Made by a program: the position numbers and the translations under genes
Assembly (NCBI GenBank): GCA_031270145.1
Contig: JAISYD010000368.1
Coordinates: 1-10,898 of the forward strand
DNA length: 10,898 bases
Source: Planctomycetota bacterium
GTDB taxonomy: Bacteria; Planctomycetota; SZUA-567
Direction of reading: 5' to 3'
The notes under the pieces: model-generated
The model's database searches: none
What the model saw: the letters and a program-made list of their open reading frames with translations, nothing else
Told to the model about the DNA's origin: nothing
Shown: positions 1 to 6,427 of the stretch, piece after piece
Numbering within the stretch: the stretch's first letter is position 1
How the letters are laid out: each line of letters starts with the position of its first letter

Positions 1-1
1 C

Positions 2-1210
2 GGCGAAAACCGCGTCCGAATCAGCATTTACGCCGCCGTCGATCAAACCGGCGGCGACGTCTCCAGCCAGGGGATAGTCCAGGAAATACCGGTGGAAATA
101 GTTTTCTTCGGTCCAACCGCCTCGCCGGACGGTTCCCTGAACGAATTCGCCTGGAGCATGACCACGATTGGCTGGCCCAATCCCGGAGATTCTCCCGTAA
201 CCATATATCCAACCGCCGCCGGAGGCGCCGCTAGCCTGCCCGCGGCCAGTTTCTACGTCTCCGGTTCCCTCAATCCAAGCCGGGGAGCCGGACAAGCCGC
301 CTCCTCCCTCATCCGGCCAGGTTCAACCACGGTGGAAATCACCACTACCTCGCCTGATGGCGCATCCATCACCACCAGCTTTAAATTGACTGATAGCCTG
401 ACCCTTGACGTTTCCCGTCTGAGCAACCTTCAGCGGGATGCGCCCGGCGGCAATGCCCTGGAGGCATGGCACGTCAACGGCAATCCCAAGGGCAGCATCG
501 CCAGGACCATCACCGTCTATGACGAGTATACCGCCTTCATCGAAGGAACCGACGCGGCCGGCAATAGCGTGGTTTTGCCCGAGCGCCGGGTCCAGGCCAG
601 GGAGGACACCCTGTTCTTCAGCAAGGTTTCGGCCGACGGCGCCGGAAGCGAATGGGCTTGGCGCTCGTCGTTGGACAATGCCTCCGGTACGCTCCAGTTC
701 AACACGTCCGGGGAACTGGTCTCGGCCACCCAGCCCGAAGGGGGGATCGACTACGACTTCAGCGGCATCAGCAACATCAATTACGCCGGCTTCCTTCAGG
801 CCGCGGCCCAGGACGGCTATGTCGACGGCACGCTGGACAACATCAGCATCGACCAGAACGGGAAAATATTCGGCCACTACTCGAACAATGTGTCGGACAT
901 CTTGGCCATGCTGGCTTTGGGGACGGTTCCCAATCCCAGCGGGCTGGAGGGAAGGTCGGGCACCCTGTTTTATCCCGGCGCCGTTTCCGACGCCCTCATG
1001 GTGGGGGTGGCAGGCGACGCCGATGCCGCCTTCGGCATCCCGGCCATCGGCGCCGGCCTCCTGACGTCCGGCTACTTGGAGAACTCGAATGTGGCCCTGT
1101 CGGAGGAATTCACCGGGTTGATCAGCATTGAGCGGGGCTATCAGCTTAATTCCCGAGTGGTGACGACCTCGGACGAGATGCTGCAGACCGCCCTCCAAAT
1201 GAAGCGCTGA
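2..1210 (+). CDS. flgE: Flagellar hook protein FlgE, C-terminal part (5' end outside window)
   Basis: FlgE polymerises outside the cell into the hook that links the flagellar rod to the filament. The frame is open from base 2 to TGA at 1208-1210, giving 402 residues with no start in the window; a GTG at 92 lies inside the gene and is not its start. The end of the protein is diagnostic: a leucine/glycine-rich stretch, then SGYLENSNVALSEEFTGLIS, ERGYQLNSRVVTTSDEML and a terminal KR. This is the Flg_bbr_C signature of FlgE/FlgF/FlgG rod-hook proteins. Just before it, NISIDQNGKIFGHYSNN and a NPSGLEG stretch match the FlgE pattern 'dG.i.g.ysNG ... l..f.NP.GL'. The middle contains a FlaE-like beta domain (ITVYDEY; later SGTLQFNTSGEL). 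The visible part alone approaches the length of a short whole FlgE, so this is a large version. FlgF or FlgG are less likely because of the FlaE-like middle domain and the length. No other flagellar gene is in the window. Confidence 0.92.
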   Translation, partial: GENRVRISIYAAVDQTGGDVSSQGIVQEIPVEIVFFGPTASPDGSLNEFAWSMTTIGWPNPGDSPVTIYPTAAGGAASLPAASFYVSGSLNPSRGAGQAASSLIRPGSTTVEITTTSPDGASITTSFKLTDSLTLDVSRLSNLQRDAPGGNALEAWHVNGNPKGSIARTITVYDEYTAFIEGTDAAGNSVVLPERRVQAREDTLFFSKVSADGAGSEWAWRSSLDNASGTLQFNTSGELVSATQPEGGIDYDFSGISNINYAGFLQAAAQDGYVDGTLDNISIDQNGKIFGHYSNNVSDILAMLALGTVPNPSGLEGRSGTLFYPGAVSDALMVGVAGDADAAFGIPAIGAGLLTSGYLENSNVALSEEFTGLISIERGYQLNSRVVTTSDEMLQTALQMKR

Positions 1211-1212
1211 GC

Positions 1213-2961
1213 TCACATCGCCTCCGGCGTAGTCAGGCCCAGGATGCCCAGGCCATGGGCCAGGGTAAGGCGGATCGCCTCAACCATAGCCAGGTGGGCG
1301 GCGGTGCGCGGCTCGTCGTCGGAAATGAAGCGGTGGTTCTCCTTGTCGGTGTAAACCCGGTTGAATTGGGCCGAGAGCTCAAGCAGGTGGGTGGCGATCA
1401 AGCTAGGTTCGTTTTCCGCCTCCGCCTCCGCCAGGACGTCGGAATATTCGGCGAGCTTGAGGAAAATCTCCTTCACCGGCGGGCTGTCGAGAAGTTCCCA
1501 GCGCGGCTTCGCCGTCACGGCCTTGTCGTAGCGGCGCAGCATTGAGGATAGCCTGGCATGGGTGTATTGGAGATACGGCCCGGAATCGCCGCGCAGGCTC
1601 AGCGCCTTTTCCCAGGTGAAGGACACGTCCTTCAGGCGGCGTTGGCTGAATTCGGAAAAGATCACCGCGCCCACCCCCACCTCCTCGGCCAGCCGATCCG
1701 CGTTGGCCAGCACTTCCTCCGAGCGGGCGTTCTCGACAATGAGGTTTTTCGCCTTCTCCACCGCCCGATCCAGGACTTCCTCCAAAAATATCACCCGGCC
1801 CCGGCGGGTGGAGCCGGTGGCGGCGGCTTCCCCGAACACCCCCGGCCCGAAGGAAAGCATCCCGAATTTGACGTGCTCGCACTTCCCGGCCCAGTCGCAT
1901 CCCATAAGTTCCAGGATTTTGAACACCTGGCGGAAATGCAATTCCTGCTGGTTGGCGACGATGTAAAGCGACTTGTCGAAGCGGTAGGCCGCCTGGCGGT
2001 ATTCGGCGCTGGCCAGATCGCGGGTGGCGTAGATGCTGGCGCCGTCGCTTTTTAGGATCAGGCACGGCGGCATGGCGAAGGCGTCGAGATCCACCACCAG
2101 CGCCCCTTCCGATTCTTTCAACAACCCTTGCTCCCGGAGGCGGGCGATGACGTCGTCCAGGCGGTCGTTGAAGAACGCCTCGCCCTTGTAGCCCTCTTCC
2201 GGGAAATGCACGTTCATTCGCTCGTAGAGGCAGTTGAGGTTTTCGACGCTTTCATCGCGGAATATTTTCCATAGCCGGAGCGCCTCCGCATCGCCGTCCT
2301 CCAGGCGCTTGAACCAGGCGCGGGCTTCGTCCGCCAGGCTCTCGTCCTCCTTGACTCCGGCATGGTAATGAAGATAGAGTTGCAGGAGGGAATGCACATC
2401 GACGGCTTGATCCGGCGTCTCCTTTTCCTTTTGCTTGTAGGCGACCATGAGTTGGCCGAAGGTGGTGCCCCAGTCGCCAAGGTAATTCATCTCCACCACT
2501 TTCCAGCCTCGGGCGCGGTAGAGGCGGGATAGGGCGGCGCCTAGCATGGTGCTGCGGATATGGTGTACCCCCAGCGGTTTCGCGATATTGGGGCTGGAAT
2601 ACTCGATGACCACGGTCTTGCCTTCCCCGTCCCGGGAGCAACCCCAGTCCCGGGGGGCGGCCAGGGCGGCGCCGGCGGTTTCCTCCGCCAGGCGGACGGG
2701 ATGCAAAAAGAAATTGACGTAGGGGCCGGCGGCTTGGGCGGCGCTAAAGACGCTGTCGGCTGGCAAGGCTATTTTCCCCGCCAAATCGAGGGCGATTTTT
2801 GGAGGCGCGCTTTTCCGTTCCCTGGCCAGATGAAAGCAGGGGAAGCCGACATCCCCCATTTCGGTCTTGGGCGGCTTCACCAGTGTTTCCAAAACGGCGC
2901 CGGGTTCTTTCCCGACCAGCGGCGCCAGGATCTCGGCTGCCATGCGCGTATACCAACTCAT
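1213..2961 (-). CDS. argS: Arginyl-tRNA synthetase
   Basis: Class I aminoacyl-tRNA synthetase that charges tRNA-Arg with arginine in the cytoplasm. The 582 residues show an N-terminal Arg-tRNA-synthetase additional domain (about 1-95), the catalytic core opening with YSSPNIAKPL then GVHHIRST (121-138, the HIGH region), a YLGDWGTTFGQL segment, the late-core GSTRRGRVIFLEEVLDRA (the position of the KMSKS-like MSTRKG loop), and a C-terminal DALR anticodon-binding domain with Y(L)QYTHAR and a final GLGILGL segment. The frame stays open upstream to 3033, but ATG at 2961 is chosen: it has GGGAG five bases upstream, starts with MSWYTRMAAE like a normal ArgS, and the longer version would run into the promoter. 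The gene converges on flgE with 2 bp between stop codons. The HIGH tetrad reads G-V-H-H instead of H-x-G-H (see findings). It probably has its own promoter and is not functionally tied to the uronate cluster upstream. Confidence 0.96.
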   Translation of the reverse strand: MSWYTRMAAEILAPLVGKEPGAVLETLVKPPKTEMGDVGFPCFHLARERKSAPPKIALDLAGKIALPADSVFSAAQAAGPYVNFFLHPVRLAEETAGAALAAPRDWGCSRDGEGKTVVIEYSSPNIAKPLGVHHIRSTMLGAALSRLYRARGWKVVEMNYLGDWGTTFGQLMVAYKQKEKETPDQAVDVHSLLQLYLHYHAGVKEDESLADEARAWFKRLEDGDAEALRLWKIFRDESVENLNCLYERMNVHFPEEGYKGEAFFNDRLDDVIARLREQGLLKESEGALVVDLDAFAMPPCLILKSDGASIYATRDLASAEYRQAAYRFDKSLYIVANQQELHFRQVFKILELMGCDWAGKCEHVKFGMLSFGPGVFGEAAATGSTRRGRVIFLEEVLDRAVEKAKNLIVENARSEEVLANADRLAEEVGVGAVIFSEFSQRRLKDVSFTWEKALSLRGDSGPYLQYTHARLSSMLRRYDKAVTAKPRWELLDSPPVKEIFLKLAEYSDVLAEAEAENEPSLIATHLLELSAQFNRVYTDKENHRFISDDEPRTAAHLAMVEAIRLTLAHGLGILGLTTPEAM

Positions 2962-2966
2962 ATGAA

Positions 2967-2971
2967 CTCCC
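2967..2971 (-). promoter_or_regulatory. Shine-Dalgarno site that decides the argS start
   Basis: GGGAG on the minus strand lies five bases before ATG 2961. No comparable site precedes the in-frame start candidate at 3033, which also sits inside the promoter region. Confidence 0.7.
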
Positions 2972-3016
2972 GCGATTCGACAAAAATCCCGCCGGCGGAC
3001 ATTCCCCGGCAGGAGC

Positions 3017-3044
3017 ATTATAACTGCGGGCAATAAAAATCCAA
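3017..3044 (-). promoter_or_regulatory. Predicted sigma70 promoter of argS
   Basis: On the minus strand TTGGAT (3044-3039) is followed after 16 bases by a perfect TATAAT (3022-3017). Transcription would start near 3010, leaving a leader of about 50 bases before the argS ATG at 2961. The position between kdgF and argS shows that argS can be expressed independently of the upstream cluster. The -35 box matches the consensus only partly. Confidence 0.6.
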
Positions 3045-3081
3045 CGCCTCCTCCGCGCCTGGAATGGGGCGGCGGCTTCGG

Positions 3082-3098
3082 AAAAACCGTCCGGGACG
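3082..3098 (-). terminator. Possible short intrinsic terminator after kdgF
   Basis: Directly after the kdgF stop codon the minus strand reads CGTCC-C-GGACG followed by GGTTTTT. The stem is only four to five base pairs with a tight loop, so it is weak, but its place at the end of the iclR-TRAP-kdgF unit and just before the argS promoter makes a termination role plausible. Confidence 0.35.
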
Positions 3099-3434
3099 CT
3101 ATTTCAGGAAATCGTCCCGTTTGGGATTGAACACGTCCAATATCATGCTGCCGTTTTCCAGGGCGACGGCGCCATGGGGCGCGTCCTTGACGGCGAGATA
3201 GGCGTCCCCCGCCCGGAGCGTCCGCTTTTCGCCGTTCACCGTCGCCTCGAAGCTGCCGGCGGCGATATAGCCGATTTGCGTGTGCGCGCCGTGGCTGTGG
3301 AGCGTACCCACCGCCCCCTTGTCGAAAGATACGCAGACCGCCATCAGGTCATCGGCCCAGGGGAGTATCTTTCTTCTCATGCCGCCGCCCAATTCCTGCC
3401 ATGGTTCGTCCGCGTTGATGAAAAAAACCTTCAT
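3099..3434 (-). CDS. kdgF: KdgF-like cupin, unsaturated-uronate linearising enzyme
   Basis: KdgF enzymes are small single-domain cupins that speed conversion of 4,5-unsaturated monouronates, released by pectate or alginate lyases, into linear keto forms entering the KDG pathway. The 111-residue protein opens with FFINADEPWQELGGGMRRK and has the family's LGGG-(M/I)RRK segment. Cupin motif 1 is GTLHSHGAHTQIGY, with H46, H48 and Q53 as likely metal ligands; Gln replaces the usual cupin Glu, as I recall for KdgF. H87 in DAPHGAV supplies the motif 2 ligand. The C-terminus has D-x-F-x3-R (D100, F102, R106), matching the catalytic Asp/Phe/Arg set I recall for characterised KdgF. The start is ATG 3434, preceded by GGAG at six bases; an in-frame TTG at 3446 overlaps that site and is rejected. 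It is the last gene of the TRAP cluster, 117 bases after dctP. A general cupin with another sugar-acid role is the alternative. Confidence 0.82.
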   Translation of the reverse strand: MKVFFINADEPWQELGGGMRRKILPWADDLMAVCVSFDKGAVGTLHSHGAHTQIGYIAAGSFEATVNGEKRTLRAGDAYLAVKDAPHGAVALENGSMILDVFNPKRDDFLK

Positions 3435-3440
3435 GCGCAT

Positions 3441-3444
3441 CTCC
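3441..3444 (-). promoter_or_regulatory. Shine-Dalgarno site that decides the kdgF start
   Basis: GGAG on the minus strand lies six bases before ATG 3434 and overlaps the alternative TTG start at 3446, which therefore cannot use it. Confidence 0.65.
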
Positions 3445-3493
3445 AAGCGGTATGTCGTCTTTTACGCCGCCGCCGTTTCGCTCCGTCGGGGAT

Positions 3494-3536
3494 GGGAACC
3501 TCCCGTCCCGTCCGCCATGGGCGGGGCGGGAGGCCC
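3494..3536 (-). repeat. Strong GC-rich hairpin between dctP and kdgF
   Basis: Arms 3499-3513 and 3519-3533 pair over about 15 bp, with two G-T wobbles on the plus-strand reading, around a five-base loop (3514-3518). Outside a two-base bulge, GGG (3494-3496) can pair with CCC (3534-3536). No T-run follows on either strand, so it does not look like a complete intrinsic terminator. Its place just after the binding-protein gene suggests an mRNA 3'-end stabiliser or a partial block that lowers kdgF relative to dctP. That role is inferred. Confidence 0.6.
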
Positions 3537-3551
3537 GACCGCCAGGTTTGG

Positions 3552-4523
3552 CTATTTTACATTGAGTATGGAGTCGATGAGACCGGCCGGAAGCCGGGAA
3601 CCGTGCTTCTCCCAAACGGGTTTGCAGGCTTCGCGGAAGGCGTCGACGTCGGTCTGATTGAAGGCGATGCCCTGGTTTTCCAGTTTCTTGTTGAATTCCG
3701 CCTCTATTTCCAGCCATTTGTCAAACAGGAAGTTCTCGGTCTCGAGGCTGGCCTTGTCGACCGCGTCCTGGAGATCCTTGGGCAGCCGGTTCCAGGATTC
3801 CAGGGACATGATGGCTATGTTGGTGTCGACCATATGGTTGGTGAAGGAATAAAATTTCGCCACCTCGCTGTGCTTTTGCTCATAGTAGAACAGGGTCGAA
3901 TTCTCGGCGCCATCGACGACCCCGGTGCGTATGGAAGTGTAAATTTCGGCCAGGTTGACCGGCACGCCGGTGCCGCCCATGGCGTTGATGGTGTCGATCA
4001 TGACGGGATTCTCGGGAACGCGGATTTTGAGGCCCTTCATGTCGGCGGGCGAGGCGATTGGGCGTTTGGAGTTATAGATGCAGCGGTTGCCCGCAAAGTA
4101 CCAGGCGATGCCCTTGATGCCGACCTTCTCCAAGTCCCGCATCATTTTCCGGCAGACGTCGCTCTTGATGACCGCCCGGAAATGATCGTTGCCCTTGTAT
4201 AGGTAGGGCAGGCTGAACACGTTCATTTCCGGCATGAAGTTGGCCAGGACCGAGGTCATGACCTTGGTGAAGTCCAGAGTCCCCATCTGGAGGGCTTCGG
4301 TGCGTTCCCGCTCGGCGCCCAGTTGATTGCTGGGGAAAACGTCGATTTTAATCCGGCCGCCGCTTAGCTCGGCCACCCGACCGGCGAAAAAGCGGTGGGC
4401 GATGGTGTGCGGGTGCTCCTCGGAAAGTCCGCCGCCGAATTGAAATTCGAATTCCGCCGCCGGAACCTGGCCGGCGGCCGCTAGCAACACCGCCGCGACA
4501 CAACCCAAAAAGATGCGCTTCAT
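3552..4523 (-). CDS. dctP: TRAP transporter periplasmic solute-binding protein, DctP family
   Basis: Binds an organic acid in the periplasm and delivers it to the DctQM permease. The 323-residue protein starts with a signal peptide: MKR, a hydrophobic run to about residue 17, then QVPAAEFEF with likely cleavage near residue 23. The DctP fold is shown by FPSNQLGAERERTEALQMGT, LPYLYKG, R147 in WYFAGNRCIY, and KGLKIRVPENP with R168, the family's conserved carboxylate-binding arginine. GVVDGAEN followed by HSEVAKFYSFTNH is typical of the sugar-acid-binding branch of the family. ATG 4523 is chosen because GGAGG precedes it by eight bases and the signal peptide starts exactly there; a longer in-frame start at 4568 would bury the signal sequence. 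It follows dctM after 64 bases. With kdgF next door, a uronate or related keto-sugar acid is the most likely ligand, but the sequence does not fix it. The gene symbol is the family name. Confidence 0.93.
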   Translation of the reverse strand: MKRIFLGCVAAVLLAAAGQVPAAEFEFQFGGGLSEEHPHTIAHRFFAGRVAELSGGRIKIDVFPSNQLGAERERTEALQMGTLDFTKVMTSVLANFMPEMNVFSLPYLYKGNDHFRAVIKSDVCRKMMRDLEKVGIKGIAWYFAGNRCIYNSKRPIASPADMKGLKIRVPENPVMIDTINAMGGTGVPVNLAEIYTSIRTGVVDGAENSTLFYYEQKHSEVAKFYSFTNHMVDTNIAIMSLESWNRLPKDLQDAVDKASLETENFLFDKWLEIEAEFNKKLENQGIAFNQTDVDAFREACKPVWEKHGSRLPAGLIDSILNVK

Positions 4524-4531
4524 GATGTTCT

Positions 4532-4536
4532 CCTCC
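4532..4536 (-). promoter_or_regulatory. Shine-Dalgarno site that decides the dctP start
   Basis: GGAGG on the minus strand lies eight bases before ATG 4523, the strongest ribosome site in the cluster, fitting the need for excess binding protein over permease. Confidence 0.7.
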
Positions 4537-4587
4537 CCGCTTGCCAAACGAACGCCGACAATCCCCACGATGGAAAATGCCGGCGGA

Positions 4588-5868
4588 TTACTCTGGCATA
4601 AGCCAATTTGGTATGGTCATGACCACCACCGGCACATAGGTAATCAGCATCAACACCGCCACCATCACCGCTATGTAGGGAAGCAGAATCTTGATTACTC
4701 TGCTGATTGGCTCGTTGGCGAGGCTGCAGGCCACGAACAGGGTCACCCCCACCGGAGGCGTACACATGCCGATGGCCAGATTGATCACGGTCATGACCCC
4801 GAAAAGGATCGGATCCACGCCCAATTTGGTGACTAGCGGCAGGAATATGGGGACCAATAGGAGGATGGCGGGGGTGGTGTCGAGGATGGTGCCGGCGAAC
4901 AGGTAGATGATGTTGATCATCAAAAGAATGTAGGCTGGATGGGCGGTGATTTCCAGCATGGCGGCGGCGACCTTCTCGGGGAGTTGCTCGCGGGTGATCA
5001 GCCAGCCCAGGATGGCCGTGGTCGCCACGCAGAACATGCAGATGCCGGTGATGATGCCGCTGGTGACTAGCGCCTCGGGGATGTCCCGAAATTTCAGGTT
5101 CCGGTAGATGAACATGCCGACGACGAAGGCGTAGACGACCGCCACCACCGATGCCTCGGTGGCGGTGAATATGCCCAGGAGAATGCCGCCCATGATGATG
5201 ACGGCCATGCCGAAGGCCCAGAAGGACTGCTTGAAGGATTGCCATATCTCGGATATGGTGGCCCGGCGTTCGGTGGGAAAGTTGTGGCGGATGGCGAACA
5301 GGTAGGACAAGCCGATCAGCGCCAGGCCGATGAGGACGCCGGGAATGTAGCCGCCCAAGAAAAGGCGGCCGATGGACACGTTGGCGGTGAGCGCGAAGAT
5401 GACCATGGGGATGCTGGGCGGAATGATGACCCCGATGGAGCCGGCGGTGGCCATGACGGCGGCGCAGAAGCCGCCGTCATATCCTTTTTCCTTCATGGAG
5501 GGGATGAGAACCGAGCCGATGGCGGCGGTGCTAGCCTGGGCCGAACCCGATATGGAGGCGAAAAACATGCCGGCCAGCGTCGACACCATGGGCAGGCCGC
5601 CGCGGACGTGGCCAATCAAGCCCATGGCGAAATCAATGAGCTTGCGGGATATGCCGCCCCGATCCATGAGGGTGCCGGAGAGAATGAAGAAGGGGATTGC
5701 CAGCAGGGGGAAGGAGTCAAGTTGGGAAAACATCTTCTGGATGACGATAATCAATGGCGTTCTGGTGAAAAAGAAGATGGCTCCGGCCGAACTCAGGCCA
5801 ATGGCGAACGCCACCGGGACCCCGATCAACAATAGGGCGCAAACCGACGCCAAGATAAAGGAAATCAT
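4588..5868 (-). CDS. dctM: TRAP transporter large permease, DctM family
   Basis: Twelve-helix-class inner-membrane subunit that carries out ion-coupled (usually sodium) uptake of the acid delivered by DctP. The 426-residue protein starts MISFILASVCALLLIGVPVA. It shows the family hallmarks FPLLAIPFFILSGTLMDRGG, FFASISGSAQASTAAIGSVL, GSIGVIIPPSIPMV and, near the C-terminus, TPPVGVTLFVACSLA, with hydrophobic segments throughout. ATG 5868 is set by the ATGA overlap with the dctQ stop (TGA at 5867-5865), a usual translational coupling in TRAP operons. The open frame continues upstream to 6336 only as an out-of-frame reading of dctQ; its first 156 codons are not permease sequence, so this is not a DctQM fusion. 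Together with dctQ and dctP it makes a complete TRAP system. Confidence 0.95.
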   Translation of the reverse strand: MISFILASVCALLLIGVPVAFAIGLSSAGAIFFFTRTPLIIVIQKMFSQLDSFPLLAIPFFILSGTLMDRGGISRKLIDFAMGLIGHVRGGLPMVSTLAGMFFASISGSAQASTAAIGSVLIPSMKEKGYDGGFCAAVMATAGSIGVIIPPSIPMVIFALTANVSIGRLFLGGYIPGVLIGLALIGLSYLFAIRHNFPTERRATISEIWQSFKQSFWAFGMAVIIMGGILLGIFTATEASVVAVVYAFVVGMFIYRNLKFRDIPEALVTSGIITGICMFCVATTAILGWLITREQLPEKVAAAMLEITAHPAYILLMINIIYLFAGTILDTTPAILLLVPIFLPLVTKLGVDPILFGVMTVINLAIGMCTPPVGVTLFVACSLANEPISRVIKILLPYIAVMVAVLMLITYVPVVVMTIPNWLMPE

Positions 5869-6362
5869 TCCGCATACCCTCCTTGCGCCCCGATGTCGCC
5901 CGATGAATCGCGCTCCGCGAAAAAGCCGGCGATTATATGGACTATGGTGAACAGACCGGCGACGGGAATGCTTAAGTAGGGATAGGTCATGCGCAGGTCT
6001 ATGGCTGGGGACATCTGGAATTGATTCCGCCAGGACACGAACACGCCGTAATAAAGCATCAGCGCGGCAAAAGCCACGACGCAGGCCGCTATCAGCCAGT
6101 CGCTTTTCCGCCGCAGGGCCGGCGAGAGGCGGGTACGCAGGAAATCGACGCAAAAATGCTTGCCGAACGCCACGGCGTGGGCGGCGCCGAGCATGGTAAT
6201 CCACACAAACAGGAAGCGGGACACCTCCTCGCTCCAGGAAATTGGATCCATGAAGATAAACCGGGCGACGACCTGGGCGAAGGTCAACACCACCATGATG
6301 AGAAAGGCGAGGCAGATGATCGCCTTTTCCACCCACTGGACGCCATGATCAATTGTTTTCAT
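5865..6362 (-). CDS. dctQ: TRAP transporter small permease, DctQ family
   Basis: Small four-helix inner-membrane subunit that partners with DctM. The 165-residue protein has hydrophobic segments near 14-34, 47-67, 87-107 and 125-147. The family signature is clear: VVARFIFMDPISWSEEVSRF, then LFVWITMLGAAHAV and HFCVDFL, with the invariant W-x-E-E between helices 1 and 2. The start is ATG 6362 (MKTIDHG), with GGAG at 6374-6371 eight bases upstream; the in-frame GTG at 6371 overlaps that site and is rejected. The stop overlaps the dctM start (ATGA). It follows iclR after 65 bases, a gap that holds a nested inverted repeat (6366-6399). Confidence 0.92.
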   Translation of the reverse strand: MKTIDHGVQWVEKAIICLAFLIMVVLTFAQVVARFIFMDPISWSEEVSRFLFVWITMLGAAHAVAFGKHFCVDFLRTRLSPALRRKSDWLIAACVVAFAALMLYYGVFVSWRNQFQMSPAIDLRMTYPYLSIPVAGLFTIVHIIAGFFAERDSSGDIGAQGGYAE

Positions 6363-6365
6363 AGA

Positions 6366-6399
6366 GTTCACTCCAATTGCGGCGCAATTTTGCTTGAAC
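6366..6399. repeat. Nested inverted repeat upstream of dctQ
   Basis: A perfect inner repeat AATTGC-GGC-GCAATT (6375-6389) is framed almost symmetrically by GTTCA (6366-6370) and TGAAC (6395-6399). The inner repeat abuts the dctQ Shine-Dalgarno site. It may be an operator (the outer half-sites match those before iclR) or an mRNA hairpin affecting dctQ translation. Confidence 0.5.
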
Positions 6400-6427
6400 G
6401 GGGGAATCAGGCATCCTCACGATCCAT

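Noticed and set aside
323..1216. 297-codon open frame on the minus strand opposite flgE
   Set aside because: It mirrors flgE codons, has no recognisable domain, and flgE on the other strand has a clear family signature.
2988..2998. CCGCCGGCGG palindrome followed by a T-run in the argS leader (minus strand)
   Set aside because: The perfect palindrome leaves no loop, and it lies between the argS promoter and start codon, so a terminator call is not supported.
3174..4202. 342-codon open frame on the plus strand across kdgF and dctP
   Set aside because: It spans two genes and their gap on the other strand and has no recognisable domain; it is a product of GC-rich codon bias.
5869..6336. Apparent N-terminal extension of DctM, suggesting a fused DctQM protein
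   Set aside because: This stretch is an out-of-frame reading of dctQ. DctQ has its own intact frame, and dctM starts at the ATGA overlap at 5868.
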